This document shows positions 15,271 to 23,910 of a stretch of DNA of 31,516 nucleotides, in pieces; the first letter of the stretch is position 1; every line of letters begins with the position of its first letter. The position numbers were made by a program, and so were the translations under genes. The notes under the pieces are model-generated. The model was not told the origin of the DNA. It worked only from the letters and a program-made list of their open reading frames with translations, and made no database searches. The DNA comes from Solirubrobacteraceae bacterium (GTDB taxonomy: Bacteria > Actinomycetota > Thermoleophilia > Solirubrobacterales > Solirubrobacteraceae): the NCBI GenBank assembly GCA_030038955.1, contig JASHQV010000113.1, positions 1 to 31,516 on the forward strand, read 5' to 3'.

Positions 15271-16523
15271 GCGTCATCTCGTGCGTCGCCTGCGAGCACC
15301 GGGCGCTCAGTGCGAACCCAGGTATCACCTCGGAAGAGGATCACGCGCGGTGCCCGCAGCACCATCCTGAGGATGTAGGCGGGTGCGCGCGCGAGTGCCG
15401 CATATGCAGAGCGTGGCGCCTGGGCCGCATGCAGCCCGACGATCACGAACAATGCAAGCGTGCCGAGCGCGAGGAGCCATGGAGCCAGGATCAAAGGTGA
15501 CATCAAGCTGGCAGCCGCCAAGGCCGATGCGATCGCAGCGCCGAGCAGATCAGCCGCGGCGAGCAGCGAGAGCGGAGGAAGCGCGAAGTCGAACGCCTCG
15601 ACTAACAGCGAGGGCGCTCTGTCACGAATCCCCTGCTTTGCGAGCCGTCCGACCCACTTCCTGGCGAGGTAGGTCTTGCCGCCTTGCCAGCGGAGCTCCT
15701 GGTGAAGCGCCGCTTGCTGATTCGGCGCAGGAGGCGATAGCAGCACGGCGCCGCGCGCAAACCCGATCTTGATCCCGGCAGTTCGAAGGTTGAGCGAGTA
15801 CTCCACGTCCTCAGCACTGGTGAAGGCATCCCACGGCCGCGCCTCGAGCACATCGCGGGCGATCAACATCCCGTTGCCAGCCAGCCGCCCGGGCAGCCCG
15901 AGCGCTGCACGTCCTGCGCTCCGCACCCGGTTTATCAGCAGAAATGCGGTAACGCGTAGCGACGCTCCGGCGGGACCGGTGTCCTCGAGCAAAGACTCTC
16001 CCTGAACGACCCGTGTTCCGCGTGTGAACGGCTCGACGAGGATTGCGAGGAAAGCCGAGTCGGCGACGGAATCGGCGTCAATGACGACTACGGCATCAGG
16101 CACCGAGGCTCGGCTCCACAACTGGTCCAACGTCCAGCGGAGCGCCTGTCCCTTGCCCCGCTTCGCCGGCTCGTTGCGAACGAGTACTTCGTCCGCGCCG
16201 GCCGCGGCGGCCGCGGCGGCCGTGTCGTCGTCACAGTTATCGGCGACAACCACGATCTCGTAGAGCTTGCGGGGATAGGTCTGCCTCAGCAGGGATCTGA
16301 TGCACCGCGCAACTAGCCGAGACTCGTTGTGCGCCGGGATCAGGATCACGAGCCGTGTCGTCGGTGGCGCATGTGGCCGTCGCTCGGGATAGAAGTGAGC
16401 AGCGACGGCCAGCAGCAACAGGTAGGTGCCGAACGCCGCGCCAATGCAGCCGGCCACAACGAAGGCGATGGCCGAGAGCATGAGTGCCCCAGACCCTGTT
16501 GTGATGCTGGACAGCTCGATCAT
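15267..16523 (-). CDS. membrane-bound glycosyltransferase family 2
   Basis: The 418-residue protein has a N-terminal membrane anchor (about 14-44), a GT-A family 2 domain and three or so C-terminal membrane helices. Motifs visible are IPAHNE (62-67), ADNCDD (94-99), the metal-binding DAD (149-151), the acidic EDVE (238-241) and QELRW (275-279), which fits the QxxRW motif of processive or membrane GT2 enzymes. It may extend a polysaccharide or add a sugar to a polyprenyl carrier. ATG 16523 is chosen because it puts the hydrophobic anchor at the start; the frame stays open upstream to a TTG at 16670. It is the first gene of a two-gene operon with the GT4 and is divergent from another GT4. Confidence 0.87.
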   Translation of the reverse strand: MIELSSITTGSGALMLSAIAFVVAGCIGAAFGTYLLLLAVAAHFYPERRPHAPPTTRLVILIPAHNESRLVARCIRSLLRQTYPRKLYEIVVVADNCDDDTAAAAAAAGADEVLVRNEPAKRGKGQALRWTLDQLWSRASVPDAVVVIDADSVADSAFLAILVEPFTRGTRVVQGESLLEDTGPAGASLRVTAFLLINRVRSAGRAALGLPGRLAGNGMLIARDVLEARPWDAFTSAEDVEYSLNLRTAGIKIGFARGAVLLSPPAPNQQAALHQELRWQGGKTYLARKWVGRLAKQGIRDRAPSLLVEAFDFALPPLSLLAAADLLGAAIASALAAASLMSPLILAPWLLALGTLALFVIVGLHAAQAPRSAYAALARAPAYILRMVLRAPRVILFRGDTWVRTERPVLAGDARDDA

Positions 16524-16630
16524 CAGTAGGTCTGCGGCGAGTGCATGGGCCGCATAGATCAAACGGTCCGGTCGAGTCGAGCCTTCCGTCCGTGTGCGTT
16601 TGCTCCATCGCGCGTGAGGACTAGACGCGA

Positions 16631-16649
16631 ACTCCCGTTTATCGGGAGT
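16631..16649. promoter_or_regulatory. perfect hairpin/dyad between divergent glycosyltransferase genes
   Basis: ACTCCCG (16631-16637) and CGGGAGT (16643-16649) form a perfect 7-bp dyad around TTTAT. It lies in the 213-bp gap between two divergent genes, 108 bp from one start and 88 bp from the other, which suits an operator for a dimeric regulator. No matching copy was seen elsewhere in the window by eye. Confidence 0.35.
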
Positions 16650-16722
16650 GGAAGGGTCACTCCAGCGCAAGGATCACTCGGGCTTCGATCGGTGCGGCAC
16701 GGGGCTCGCGGCCAAGCCTGCC

Positions 16723-16739
16723 AAGGAGGCGTGATCGTG
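16723..16739 (+). promoter_or_regulatory. strong ribosome binding site selecting GTG 16737
   Basis: AAGGAGG at 16723-16729 is a near-consensus Shine-Dalgarno sequence seven bases ahead of GTG 16737. The in-frame GTG at 16731 is too close to it, and the longer frame reaching back to 16545 would overlap the promoter region of the divergent gene. Confidence 0.65.
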
Positions 16740-17987
16740 GCTCGAGTCTGCGTGATTCGCCAAGGCTACGTGCCGACCGATCCTCGGGTGAGACGCGAGA
16801 TAGACGCTCTCACCGAGTCCGGTCACGACGTTGATGTGATCTGCATGCGCAATGACGGCGAAGCCGCTTTCGAGCGGGATGCATCGCTGACGATCCATCG
16901 ACTGCCGATGGCCCATCGCCGAGACGGAGTGGTCCGGTACGTGTTCCAGTACGTTGGCTTTCCGACGATGGTCGCGCTGTATCTAACGTGGCTGCATCGT
17001 CGCCGGCGCTTCGATCTGGTCCAGGTGAACACTCTTCCTGACTGGCTTGTGTTCGCCGCCCTTCCGCTACGGATCCGCGGTGTCCCGGTACTGCTCGACT
17101 TGCATGAGTGCATGCCCGAGTTCTTCGCATCCAAATTCCGCACCGCGCTGGGGCATCCCGGCGTACGTGTGCTCAGCTTCCTGGAGCGCGCCAGCATCCG
17201 CTTTGCAAGCTTCGCGATCACCTGCACCGAGCAAATGCTGGAGGCGTTCGTATCTCGCGGCGCTCCAGGCGAGCGGATCGAAGTGGTGATGAACAGCACC
17301 GACGAGTCGATCTTCGATCCTGCTCGCTACGTGCCTCGCCAGCGCGAAAACGGCCGCTTCTCGCTGATCTCGCACGGCATGATCGACGAGCGCTACGGCG
17401 TGGACACGATCATCCGGGCCGTCGGACGGCTTCGCGATCGGATTCCGGGGATTTCGCTGGAGGTCTACGGGTACGGTCCCTACGGCGATGAGCTGCAGCG
17501 ACTGGTGCAGGAGCTCGGTCTCCAGAAGCGGATCACCTTCCACGGATTCGTCCCACTCGAGGAGCTACTCGCGGGCATCGCCGACGCCGATGCCGGCGTG
17601 GTCGCGATGAAGCGCGACGCCTTTCGTGACCTCACCCACTGCAACAAGATGTTCGACCTGATCACGATGCGACGGCCCGTGATCTGCTCGCGCACGAGGT
17701 CGGTGATGGAGTATTTCCCGAACGGGTCGCTGAAGTACTTCGATGCCGGCGACGATGCCGACTTGGCGCGCGCGATTGAGGAGCTGTACTCCAACCCCGG
17801 GGAGTCCGACGAGCTGGTAGAGAGCGCCGCCCGCAAGAACGAGGCATACAGGTGGCCCTACCAGCGCCAGCGCTACCTCGCCGTGATCGAGAACCTGTTG
17901 GGGCAGGCCGGCCGAGGTGGGGATTCCGTGATCTCGCTCACTGAGAGGGGCTCTCGGCTCGCGACGCTGGGCGACCGAGCGGCTTGA
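16737..17987 (+). CDS. glycosyltransferase family 4 (GT-B fold)
   Basis: The 416-residue protein is a GT-B glycosyltransferase. It starts with VCVIRQGYVPTDPRVRREI, a common GT4 beginning, and has DLHECMPEFF (121-130), a mid-protein SLISHGMIDERYGVD (209-223) and a C-terminal donor-site block near 302-318 where NKMFDLITMRRPVI replaces the usual KxxEyma(a/s)gkPvi; the Glu typical of that helix appears as Asp307. This may shift donor choice or efficiency. It would act on the lipid-linked oligosaccharide in the cytoplasm. It precedes the Wzz/Wzy/Wzx genes on the same strand, but an inverted repeat just after its stop suggests a separate transcript. Confidence 0.9.
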   Translation: MARVCVIRQGYVPTDPRVRREIDALTESGHDVDVICMRNDGEAAFERDASLTIHRLPMAHRRDGVVRYVFQYVGFPTMVALYLTWLHRRRRFDLVQVNTLPDWLVFAALPLRIRGVPVLLDLHECMPEFFASKFRTALGHPGVRVLSFLERASIRFASFAITCTEQMLEAFVSRGAPGERIEVVMNSTDESIFDPARYVPRQRENGRFSLISHGMIDERYGVDTIIRAVGRLRDRIPGISLEVYGYGPYGDELQRLVQELGLQKRITFHGFVPLEELLAGIADADAGVVAMKRDAFRDLTHCNKMFDLITMRRPVICSRTRSVMEYFPNGSLKYFDAGDDADLARAIEELYSNPGESDELVESAARKNEAYRWPYQRQRYLAVIENLLGQAGRGGDSVISLTERGSRLATLGDRAA

Positions 17988-17989
17988 CG

Positions 17990-18027
17990 CCTGCGGCAGG
18001 GACTTCGCGGGCGTCACCCGCCGCAGG
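17990..18027 (+). terminator. GC-rich inverted repeat, probable terminator
   Basis: CCTGCGGC (17990-17997) pairs with GCCGCAGG (18020-18027), and the inner GGG and CCC can extend the stem after a small bulge. It begins three bases after the GT4 stop. There is no clear T-run. The remaining 197 bases up to the next gene show no other recognised feature. Confidence 0.45.
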
Positions 18028-18224
18028 GGCCGTAAGTACGCCGTCGCTGCAGCCGTTTCCTCAATGAAGGGTAGAACGGCAGCTGCCCGCGACGGCAGCG
18101 CCACGTCGATTCCGAGGATCCGCTGCCACTGTCGGGATGGCAGCGTCTCCGGCGGAGCCCTAGGAACTAGACAACCGAAGGTCTGAGCAATGGAACTGCA
18201 TCGCGTCCAGCCAGGGAGCCCCAA

Positions 18225-19325
18225 GTGAAGAAGTCATCCTCTTACCGAGAAACGTTCCGCCAGCATCGACTGCTGCTCAGCCTGCCGATCATCCTCGCGA
18301 CCTTGATCGCCGGCTGGTTCGTGTTGGGTGCGGCAAAGTCGTATCAGTCGTCGGCCAGCATCTGGGTGGACACGCCCGGCTCCATAAGCTCGACGCTGAG
18401 CGATCTCAATCCCGCGCTCACCCCACCGTCGACGCAGGAGCAGGACGTCCTCACCGAGCTGCTCTCGACCCGTGACTTCGTCGATGCTGTCGCCTATCAC
18501 TCGCTGCTCGCCCATTATCTGGCCGCTCACCCGTCCTCAGGATTCAGCCCGACGGCGCTGCTGAAGCAGCTCACCGGCGGCAGCGGGACGCTCAAGGCCC
18601 TGATCGCCGGCTCATTCGGCCCCAAGCAGCTGACAACGAGCGTGCCAGGACCGCAGGTGCTCGAGATCACCTACTCAGGCCCCACTCCGGCGGTGGCGCA
18701 GAGCACGCTCAACGCGATCGTCCAGGAGCTCCAGGCGAGCAGCGTCCGCTTCACCCGGGTGCACGACCAGAACGCGATCGCTTACTACCAGTCCCAGGTA
18801 CGGGGAGACATCACAACGCTGAATTCGGCGCGCTCCCAGCTGAGCACGTACCGCGCTCAGCACCCCAGCGCTACCTCGTCGAGCGATCCCAACCTCGCCG
18901 CGCTGTCGGCGGCTGCCACCGCAGCGAGCAATCAGCTGAGTCAGGACAATGCAAACCTCAACTCTGCGGTCAGCACGCTCAAGGGCGGCAGTCCAGGAGC
19001 CACGCTGAGCGTGATCGACGGCGCTAACGTCCCAACGGGGCCCACGAGTGGGAAGAAGAAGGTGATCGAGGGTCTGCTGGGCGGCGTTCTCGCCGGTGCT
19101 CTGATCAGCCTCCTCGGGACGATCGCGCTGACGCGGAAGCCCGATGTCTGGGAGGATGAGATCGCTGCTGGTCAGGACTTGGCGAGCGACGGCCCGGCGC
19201 CCGGCGGCGTCACAACCGGCGGCGGCCACACGGTGGAGCCCGTGACCGCCGGCGACGTGCCTTCTCTGACGGTCGCTAGGCGCTTGGCCGCGGCAGCCTT
19301 GCGGCAGGAGCGCGACGAGGCGTGA
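18225..19325 (+). CDS. Wzz-like polysaccharide chain-length determinant protein
   Basis: The 366-residue protein has the layout of polysaccharide co-polymerases: a short cytoplasmic N-terminus, membrane helix 1 (about 16-36), a long extracytoplasmic region (about 40-278) with an Ala/Ser/Gln-rich probably helical part (160-255), a proline-containing VPTGPTSGKKK stretch and membrane helix 2 (281-303). A 60-residue cytoplasmic tail follows, without Walker motifs, so no fused BY-kinase is present. Such proteins control the chain length produced by a Wzy polymerase. GTG 18225 is preceded by AGGGAG at 18213-18218. The stop overlaps the next small gene as GTGA. Sequence identity to known Wzz looks low, so the call rests on topology and context. 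Confidence 0.8.
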   Translation: MKKSSSYRETFRQHRLLLSLPIILATLIAGWFVLGAAKSYQSSASIWVDTPGSISSTLSDLNPALTPPSTQEQDVLTELLSTRDFVDAVAYHSLLAHYLAAHPSSGFSPTALLKQLTGGSGTLKALIAGSFGPKQLTTSVPGPQVLEITYSGPTPAVAQSTLNAIVQELQASSVRFTRVHDQNAIAYYQSQVRGDITTLNSARSQLSTYRAQHPSATSSSDPNLAALSAAATAASNQLSQDNANLNSAVSTLKGGSPGATLSVIDGANVPTGPTSGKKKVIEGLLGGVLAGALISLLGTIALTRKPDVWEDEIAAGQDLASDGPAPGGVTTGGGHTVEPVTAGDVPSLTVARRLAAAALRQERDEA

Positions 19326-19471
19326 CCTATTGGGGATACCTGCTCTTGGCCTGGTTCGTGATGCTGGGCCTGACCGAGCGCACGACCTGGCGCAAGGCTA
19401 GTCGCCTCGCCGTAATCACGACCGCAGTCCTGATGATCGCCGTCTTCGCTAACTACGGAGCACTGCGTTGA
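19322..19471 (+). CDS. 49-residue membrane protein between Wzz and Wzy
   Basis: A short frame starts at GTG 19322, overlapping the Wzz stop (GTGA), and ends at TGA 19469-19471, overlapping the TTG start of the polymerase (TTGA). The product has two hydrophobic segments, YLLLAWFVMLGL and LAVITTAVLMIAVFA, separated by a charged loop ERTTWRKASR. This is a typical small two-helix membrane protein. The double overlap strongly suggests that it is translated, and coupled to both neighbours. I recognise no family; a role as a small partner of the polymerase or chain-length protein is inference from position only. Confidence 0.75.
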   Translation: MTYWGYLLLAWFVMLGLTERTTWRKASRLAVITTAVLMIAVFANYGALR

Positions 19472-21006
19472 CGACAGTCGTCGCCCGGCCACGGTCGGCG
19501 GGTCGCGGCGAACTGATTCGGCGGTCGGGTTTCGGATTGGCGTTGCTTTTCGGGGCGCTCGTCTTTGGCCTGTTGGCCGGCGATCTCGCTGCGAGTGGGC
19601 ATAGCGCCGACGTATTCGCACTCGTGGTCGTGCTCCTGCCGGTGGCGCTATGGAAGCGGCCACAGCTCGGGCCGGTCATCCTGATGTCAGCTGCGGTGCT
19701 GATCGAACAGGTTCAGGGTGGAGCCACCTCGAGCTCGAATCTATTTGAGGCTGGTGTTGGAGATGTGTCGTCCGCACCGCCGGCTCCAATCACCTCGCAT
19801 ATTCCTCTGTTCGACGGCATCGGCTCGCTCCATCTCGAGCCAGCCGACCTGTTGCTGCTGGCCGTGGCAGCCATCTATCTGGTCAGGACCGAGCCGGGCA
19901 CGCGGAATTGGCCAAGCTCTCATGTGAGCCGGGCGATGTGGGCCGTGCTTGGATGTGTGGGGCTCGGTCTTGTCATGGGCGTGGCTCATCATGGGCAGCT
20001 GCGGATGGCGATGATGGAGACACGGCCATACGTGTACCTGGCGGCGACCTACGTGTTGACGTCCGTGCTGATCAGGACTCGCACTGCGCTTGGCGCAGTC
20101 TTGTGGGCGTTTGTGATCGCTGCCGCCATCAAGGCGCTGCAGGGCATCTACGTCTTCTTTGAAGTGATGAGCTGGCATCCGCGGCCCGATGCCGTGCTCG
20201 GACACGAGGATGCGTTCACCTTTGGCATCTACATGATCCTCGTCGCTGCCTTGTGGCTATTTCAGATCCGGGGTCCCTTGCGCAAGACTGCCACCTGGCT
20301 GCTGCCGTTGGTATTCATGGCGGATCTCTTCAACGACCGCCGTGCGGCGTGGCTGTTGCTCGGAGGAGGCATCCTGACGCTTGCGGTGATCGTCTACCAG
20401 ACACAGCCCGATCGCAGGCACCAGCTGCGCCGGATTGCGCTCGCTTTGGTCGCGTTCGCGGCCGTATACCTGCCCGCTTACTGGAACAAGACCGGTACGC
20501 TCGCGCAGCCAGCTGTTGCGATCCGCTCGTCCATCTCTCCCAACGTTCGGGACTCGGCCTCCGATCTGTATCGGGTGCAAGAGAACGCCAATCTGAAGTA
20601 CAACATCAGACAAGGAGGCCTGCTTGGCAAAGGCTTCGGGGTCCCGATCGACTACGCGCTGCCGATCGTCAACATCAGTGCGACCGATCCGTATATCGAC
20701 TACATCCCGCACAACGGCGTGCTGTATCAACTGATGCGAATGGGGATCCTGGGCGCTATCGCGTTCTGGGCGCTGCTCGGCACTGGGATCGTTGCGGGCT
20801 GTCGACTAGCGAGATCAGTTGACAGAGAGATAGCGGTGGTGGGAGCGGTGGTTGCCGCCGGATTGGTCGCGTACGCTCTCGAAGGCGCAGTCGACCAGGG
20901 ATTCTTCTTCTACAGGATCGCGTTTGAGATGGGGATTCTGTTGGGGCTCGCTGAGGCGGCGCGCAGAATCCAGCGCACGACCGGGCGGCCACCAGCGTCC
21001 GCGTGA
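19468..21006 (+). CDS. Wzy-like O-antigen polymerase/ligase family protein
   Basis: The 512-residue protein has about ten to twelve membrane helices and a large extracytoplasmic loop near residues 340-425. The loop and its exit, with GLLGKGFGVP and the following IPHNGVLYQLMRMGILG, match the Wzy_C/O-antigen ligase signature (the HN motif after a Gly-rich segment). It would polymerise lipid-linked repeat units on the outer face of the membrane, or ligate glycan to an acceptor. It uses a TTG start at 19468 that overlaps the stop of the small membrane protein. It follows Wzz and precedes Wzx, the standard set for a Wzy-dependent polysaccharide. Confidence 0.88.
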   Translation: MTTVVARPRSAGRGELIRRSGFGLALLFGALVFGLLAGDLAASGHSADVFALVVVLLPVALWKRPQLGPVILMSAAVLIEQVQGGATSSSNLFEAGVGDVSSAPPAPITSHIPLFDGIGSLHLEPADLLLLAVAAIYLVRTEPGTRNWPSSHVSRAMWAVLGCVGLGLVMGVAHHGQLRMAMMETRPYVYLAATYVLTSVLIRTRTALGAVLWAFVIAAAIKALQGIYVFFEVMSWHPRPDAVLGHEDAFTFGIYMILVAALWLFQIRGPLRKTATWLLPLVFMADLFNDRRAAWLLLGGGILTLAVIVYQTQPDRRHQLRRIALALVAFAAVYLPAYWNKTGTLAQPAVAIRSSISPNVRDSASDLYRVQENANLKYNIRQGGLLGKGFGVPIDYALPIVNISATDPYIDYIPHNGVLYQLMRMGILGAIAFWALLGTGIVAGCRLARSVDREIAVVGAVVAAGLVAYALEGAVDQGFFFYRIAFEMGILLGLAEAARRIQRTTGRPPASA

Positions 21007-21045
21007 CGTGGTCTCGATGATCAGCATAAGAGGACGGCTCCGCGC

Positions 21046-22668
21046 GTGTTTTCGACAGGAACCGAGGCTTTAGCCGGCTCGTGCGCCGAGACGTCTGAGC
21101 AGATCGGAGGGGCGTCGGGAGATGTTGCATCGCCGGCGCAGGCTCGTGAAGCGAGCTCCATCAGACAGGCAGAACCAGCCGCGGGCTCCAGCCCAGGAGC
21201 AGGATCTCGGGGTTCTAGCCTGCTCGCCCGTAACCTAGGTGCCCTGGCGGGGGCGCAGGCGGTCACGTGGACGGCGACGCTGCTGTGGACACTCATCGTT
21301 CCACGCGCGCTGGGTCCAGTGGGCTTCGGGATCATCGTCGCCGCGCAGTCGGTGAGCGGAGTGCTGGGGATCGTTCTCGGATTCGGAACGCGCAACTATC
21401 TCGTGCGAGAGATGGTGATCGCTCCCAAGAAGGGGCCGCGGCTCGTAGGAACAGCGATCGTGCTGCGGCTGATACTGGCGCCAGTCGTTGCGCTAGCCGC
21501 CGTAGTGTGGGCGCGAGTCGCCCACGATGGGCATGAGGCCACGATTGCACTGTACTTGATAACGGCGATGACGATCCTGACACTACTGGCGGAGCCCGTG
21601 CAGGCAGCGTTCCAAGCGGTCGAACGCATGAAGTACATCGCTTACACGAACGTTTTGACCAAGGCTGCGCAGTGTGTGATCGGAATCGCACTGGTCATGG
21701 TTGGGTTCAGAGTATTGGCGATTGCCGGCAGCATGGCAGTCGTGGCAGTGGCTGCGCTGCTGCTCAATCTTGTGTGGATTCGTTCCTTTCTGCACATCGA
21801 TGTCAAGACGAATGCGCGGAGGATGGCCTCGATGGCAAAGCAGAGCCTCGCCTTCTGGACGTTCGGCCTGTTTGGATATTTCTATCTCTGGATTGACACG
21901 ATCATGCTCTCGGTGATGACAAGATCGGAAGTCGTCGGATGGTATGGAGCAACGACCAATCTGTTCCAAACGCTCATGTTCCTTCCCGTGCTCGTCTCCA
22001 CGGCATGGCTTCCGCGGTTGGTCACAGCATTCACGAAGAGCCGCAACGATCTTCTCGAAACCGCGCGAACGCCGGTCGAGCTCATTCTGGTGATCAGCGT
22101 CCCGATGGCTGCTGGCACCGCGATGGTCGCGAGCCCACTCATCCATGCGGTCTACGGACCGGGGTTTGCGCGCGCTGTCCCCGTGATGGTGATCCTCGGG
22201 TTCTGTATCCCTCCGATCTACATGAACATCATGCTGAGCCAGGTGCTGCTTGCGGAGAAGCGTCAAGTCGTGTGGACGGTCGTCATGGCGGGAGCGGCGG
22301 TGGTGAATCCCCTGTTGAATCTCGTGCTGATTCCGCTCACGCAGACTCGTTACGGTGACGGTGCGATTGGAGCGGCCGTAGCCTTGGTTCTCACTGAGCT
22401 TCTGATGGACATGGTTGGCGTGATCATCGTCGGGCGCCGGGTCTTCGATCGGAAAACGATCAGGCGCTTCGTACTGGCCGTTGCTGCATCTGCCGCTATG
22501 TGGGCCGCGTTCTATGCGGCAAGGCCGATCGGAGCTCCGATCGCGCTATGCGCCGGTGTCGCGACATTGACCGCGCTCGTCGTCGCGCTGCGGATTCCGA
22601 CCAGCGATGAGATCGCCTTCATTCGCAGCGGACTCGCGCGGCTGCGTGGCCGGCCGGCGTCGACGTAG
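21046..22668 (+). CDS. Wzx-like polysaccharide flippase (MOP superfamily)
   Basis: The 540-residue protein has an N-terminal 60-residue polar extension and then roughly twelve to fourteen membrane helices in the arrangement of the MOP/MVF flippases. Landmarks are LARNLGALAGAQAVTW at the start of the core, ALGPVGFGIIVAAQS, the long loop before FWTFGLFGYFYLWIDTIML and AVYGPGFARAVPVMVILG. It would flip the undecaprenyl-linked repeat unit from the cytoplasmic to the outer face. The start is GTG 21046, with AAGAGGA about 11 bases upstream. It lies 39 bases after the polymerase on the same strand, and is probably the last gene of the Wzz operon. Confidence 0.92.
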   Translation: MFSTGTEALAGSCAETSEQIGGASGDVASPAQAREASSIRQAEPAAGSSPGAGSRGSSLLARNLGALAGAQAVTWTATLLWTLIVPRALGPVGFGIIVAAQSVSGVLGIVLGFGTRNYLVREMVIAPKKGPRLVGTAIVLRLILAPVVALAAVVWARVAHDGHEATIALYLITAMTILTLLAEPVQAAFQAVERMKYIAYTNVLTKAAQCVIGIALVMVGFRVLAIAGSMAVVAVAALLLNLVWIRSFLHIDVKTNARRMASMAKQSLAFWTFGLFGYFYLWIDTIMLSVMTRSEVVGWYGATTNLFQTLMFLPVLVSTAWLPRLVTAFTKSRNDLLETARTPVELILVISVPMAAGTAMVASPLIHAVYGPGFARAVPVMVILGFCIPPIYMNIMLSQVLLAEKRQVVWTVVMAGAAVVNPLLNLVLIPLTQTRYGDGAIGAAVALVLTELLMDMVGVIIVGRRVFDRKTIRRFVLAVAASAAMWAAFYAARPIGAPIALCAGVATLTALVVALRIPTSDEIAFIRSGLARLRGRPAST

Positions 22669-22940
22669 GAGGGTAAGGTCAATGCTCCCGGTGTGGAGGG
22701 TCACAAGCTCGGAGATGCGCTGACGTGGACCTCGCGAACGCCTTTGAGGGCTGCAAGGACACAGCACTCTCGGTCGCTTAGGGTCTATTCCCAGTTGGGT
22801 GTGCGACTGGGGTGGTTCAGCGCCAAGCTGGGCGCCGCCCGGGGTCGCGGCAGGCAGTGAGCTACCTCCAAGACCGCGGGTGGCGAGCCAGCGCCGGTCC
22901 TGGGCCGCATCCAGGCGTGCGATCCAAGTGAGATAGGTCC
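22669..22940. other. intergenic region between convergent flippase and acyltransferase genes
   Basis: This 272-bp stretch between convergent stops contains no convincing gene. An imperfect hairpin with arms CCCAGT (22790-22795) and ACTGGG (22806-22811) could be a bidirectional terminator. Nothing else can be supported. Confidence 0.3.
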
Positions 22941-23627
22941 TTATTCGAACAGCGGCAGCCGGGCATCGAGGGTGTAGCTCGTCGCTCCCGAATCCCGTCT
23001 CCCAACGGGTCTGGCGGGAGCGCCTGCCACGATCGCTAGTGGTGCTACGTCCCTTGAGACAACCGATCCGGCCGCCACGACGGACCCGCGCCCTAGAGTC
23101 ACGCCTGGCATGATAATTGCACGTGTTCCGATAAACACATGGTCCGCGATCGTAACGGCCTCGTACGTGTCGCGAAAGGAAGGATCATTGACGTCGTGTG
23201 ACCCCGTCAGGATCGTTACCTCGGGGGAAATGCTCACGTTATCACCTATCGTCAGGCCGCCACGGATGTCGAGGGTGCAGTTGCGATTGACCCACGAGTT
23301 GCGGCCGATACGAACACCGCGACGGCGGATCTCACGTGGACCATGGAACCATATGTAGGTTCCCATGAACACGCCGGCGTGGTCACCGAGATCGATTCCC
23401 ATCACGCAGCGATACCAAAGACGCCGAAACGTGAAGCTGGGCACATGGGCGACGACAGAGTTCGTTAGGTAGTTGAGTGCGCGAATACAAAGTAGCCGGA
23501 GCGCCACCTGAAGTCTCGAATTGAAGGCACGTGGCAGTGTCCCCGATGACTGCCCGTCTGAAGCTGTCAACCGCTCACCGATGGTGTCTCCCGTGAAAGG
23601 ACCTGCGGGTGAGACTCTGGATCGCAT
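22941..23627 (-). CDS. hexapeptide-repeat acyltransferase (WcaF/NodL/LacA type)
   Basis: The protein of about 228 residues has a C-terminal left-handed beta-helix of hexapeptide repeats: GVRIGRNSWVNRNCTLDIRG, LTIGDNVSISPEVTILTGSH, VTIADHVFIGTRAIIMPG and VTLGRGSVVAAGSVV, followed by AGAPARPVG, which is the usual exit of the acetyltransferases of this family. GSHDVNDPSF carries the probable catalytic His. It would O- or N-acetylate a sugar using acetyl-CoA. ATG 23627 and GTG 23633 are both possible starts. The gene lies on the opposite strand from Wzx, ending the polysaccharide region. Confidence 0.88.
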   Translation of the reverse strand: MRSRVSPAGPFTGDTIGERLTASDGQSSGTLPRAFNSRLQVALRLLCIRALNYLTNSVVAHVPSFTFRRLWYRCVMGIDLGDHAGVFMGTYIWFHGPREIRRRGVRIGRNSWVNRNCTLDIRGGLTIGDNVSISPEVTILTGSHDVNDPSFRDTYEAVTIADHVFIGTRAIIMPGVTLGRGSVVAAGSVVSRDVAPLAIVAGAPARPVGRRDSGATSYTLDARLPLFE

Positions 23628-23633
23628 CAGCAC

Positions 23634-23910
23634 TACGCTTCGCTTATGAACGGGGCACTATCAAGCATGTGCTCGACATCGTCCGGTCTGATCCAAATGA
23701 TTGCCTGCTCTTGAATCAGCCCGGCGTGCTCGAAGTTAGTCCTTTCTCTCAACAAACGTGCGGTCATGCCACCGGCTTCTGCGCCGCTCGGGCCGCCAGG
23801 TCTTCAATGCGCATGCAGGTATCTCAATACCTGCTGCGACTCAATGCCCGCAGCGACCCATGCGGCGTCGAGCTTGGTCGCCGAGAGCATATCGACGACT
23901 GGCCGATCGG
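23634..23910. other. intergenic region with a small perfect hairpin
   Basis: Between the acyltransferase start and the end of the first GH18-like gene no convincing reading frame is found. GCAGGTAT (23815-23822) and ATACCTGC (23827-23834) form a perfect 8-bp stem with a four-base loop, 77 bases after the GH18 stop on its strand. It could be a terminator, though no T-run follows. The remainder should hold the acyltransferase promoter, which I cannot identify. Confidence 0.35.

Noticed and set aside
22682..22723. 13-codon frame after a purine-rich site
   Set aside because: Too short and without context to support as a gene.
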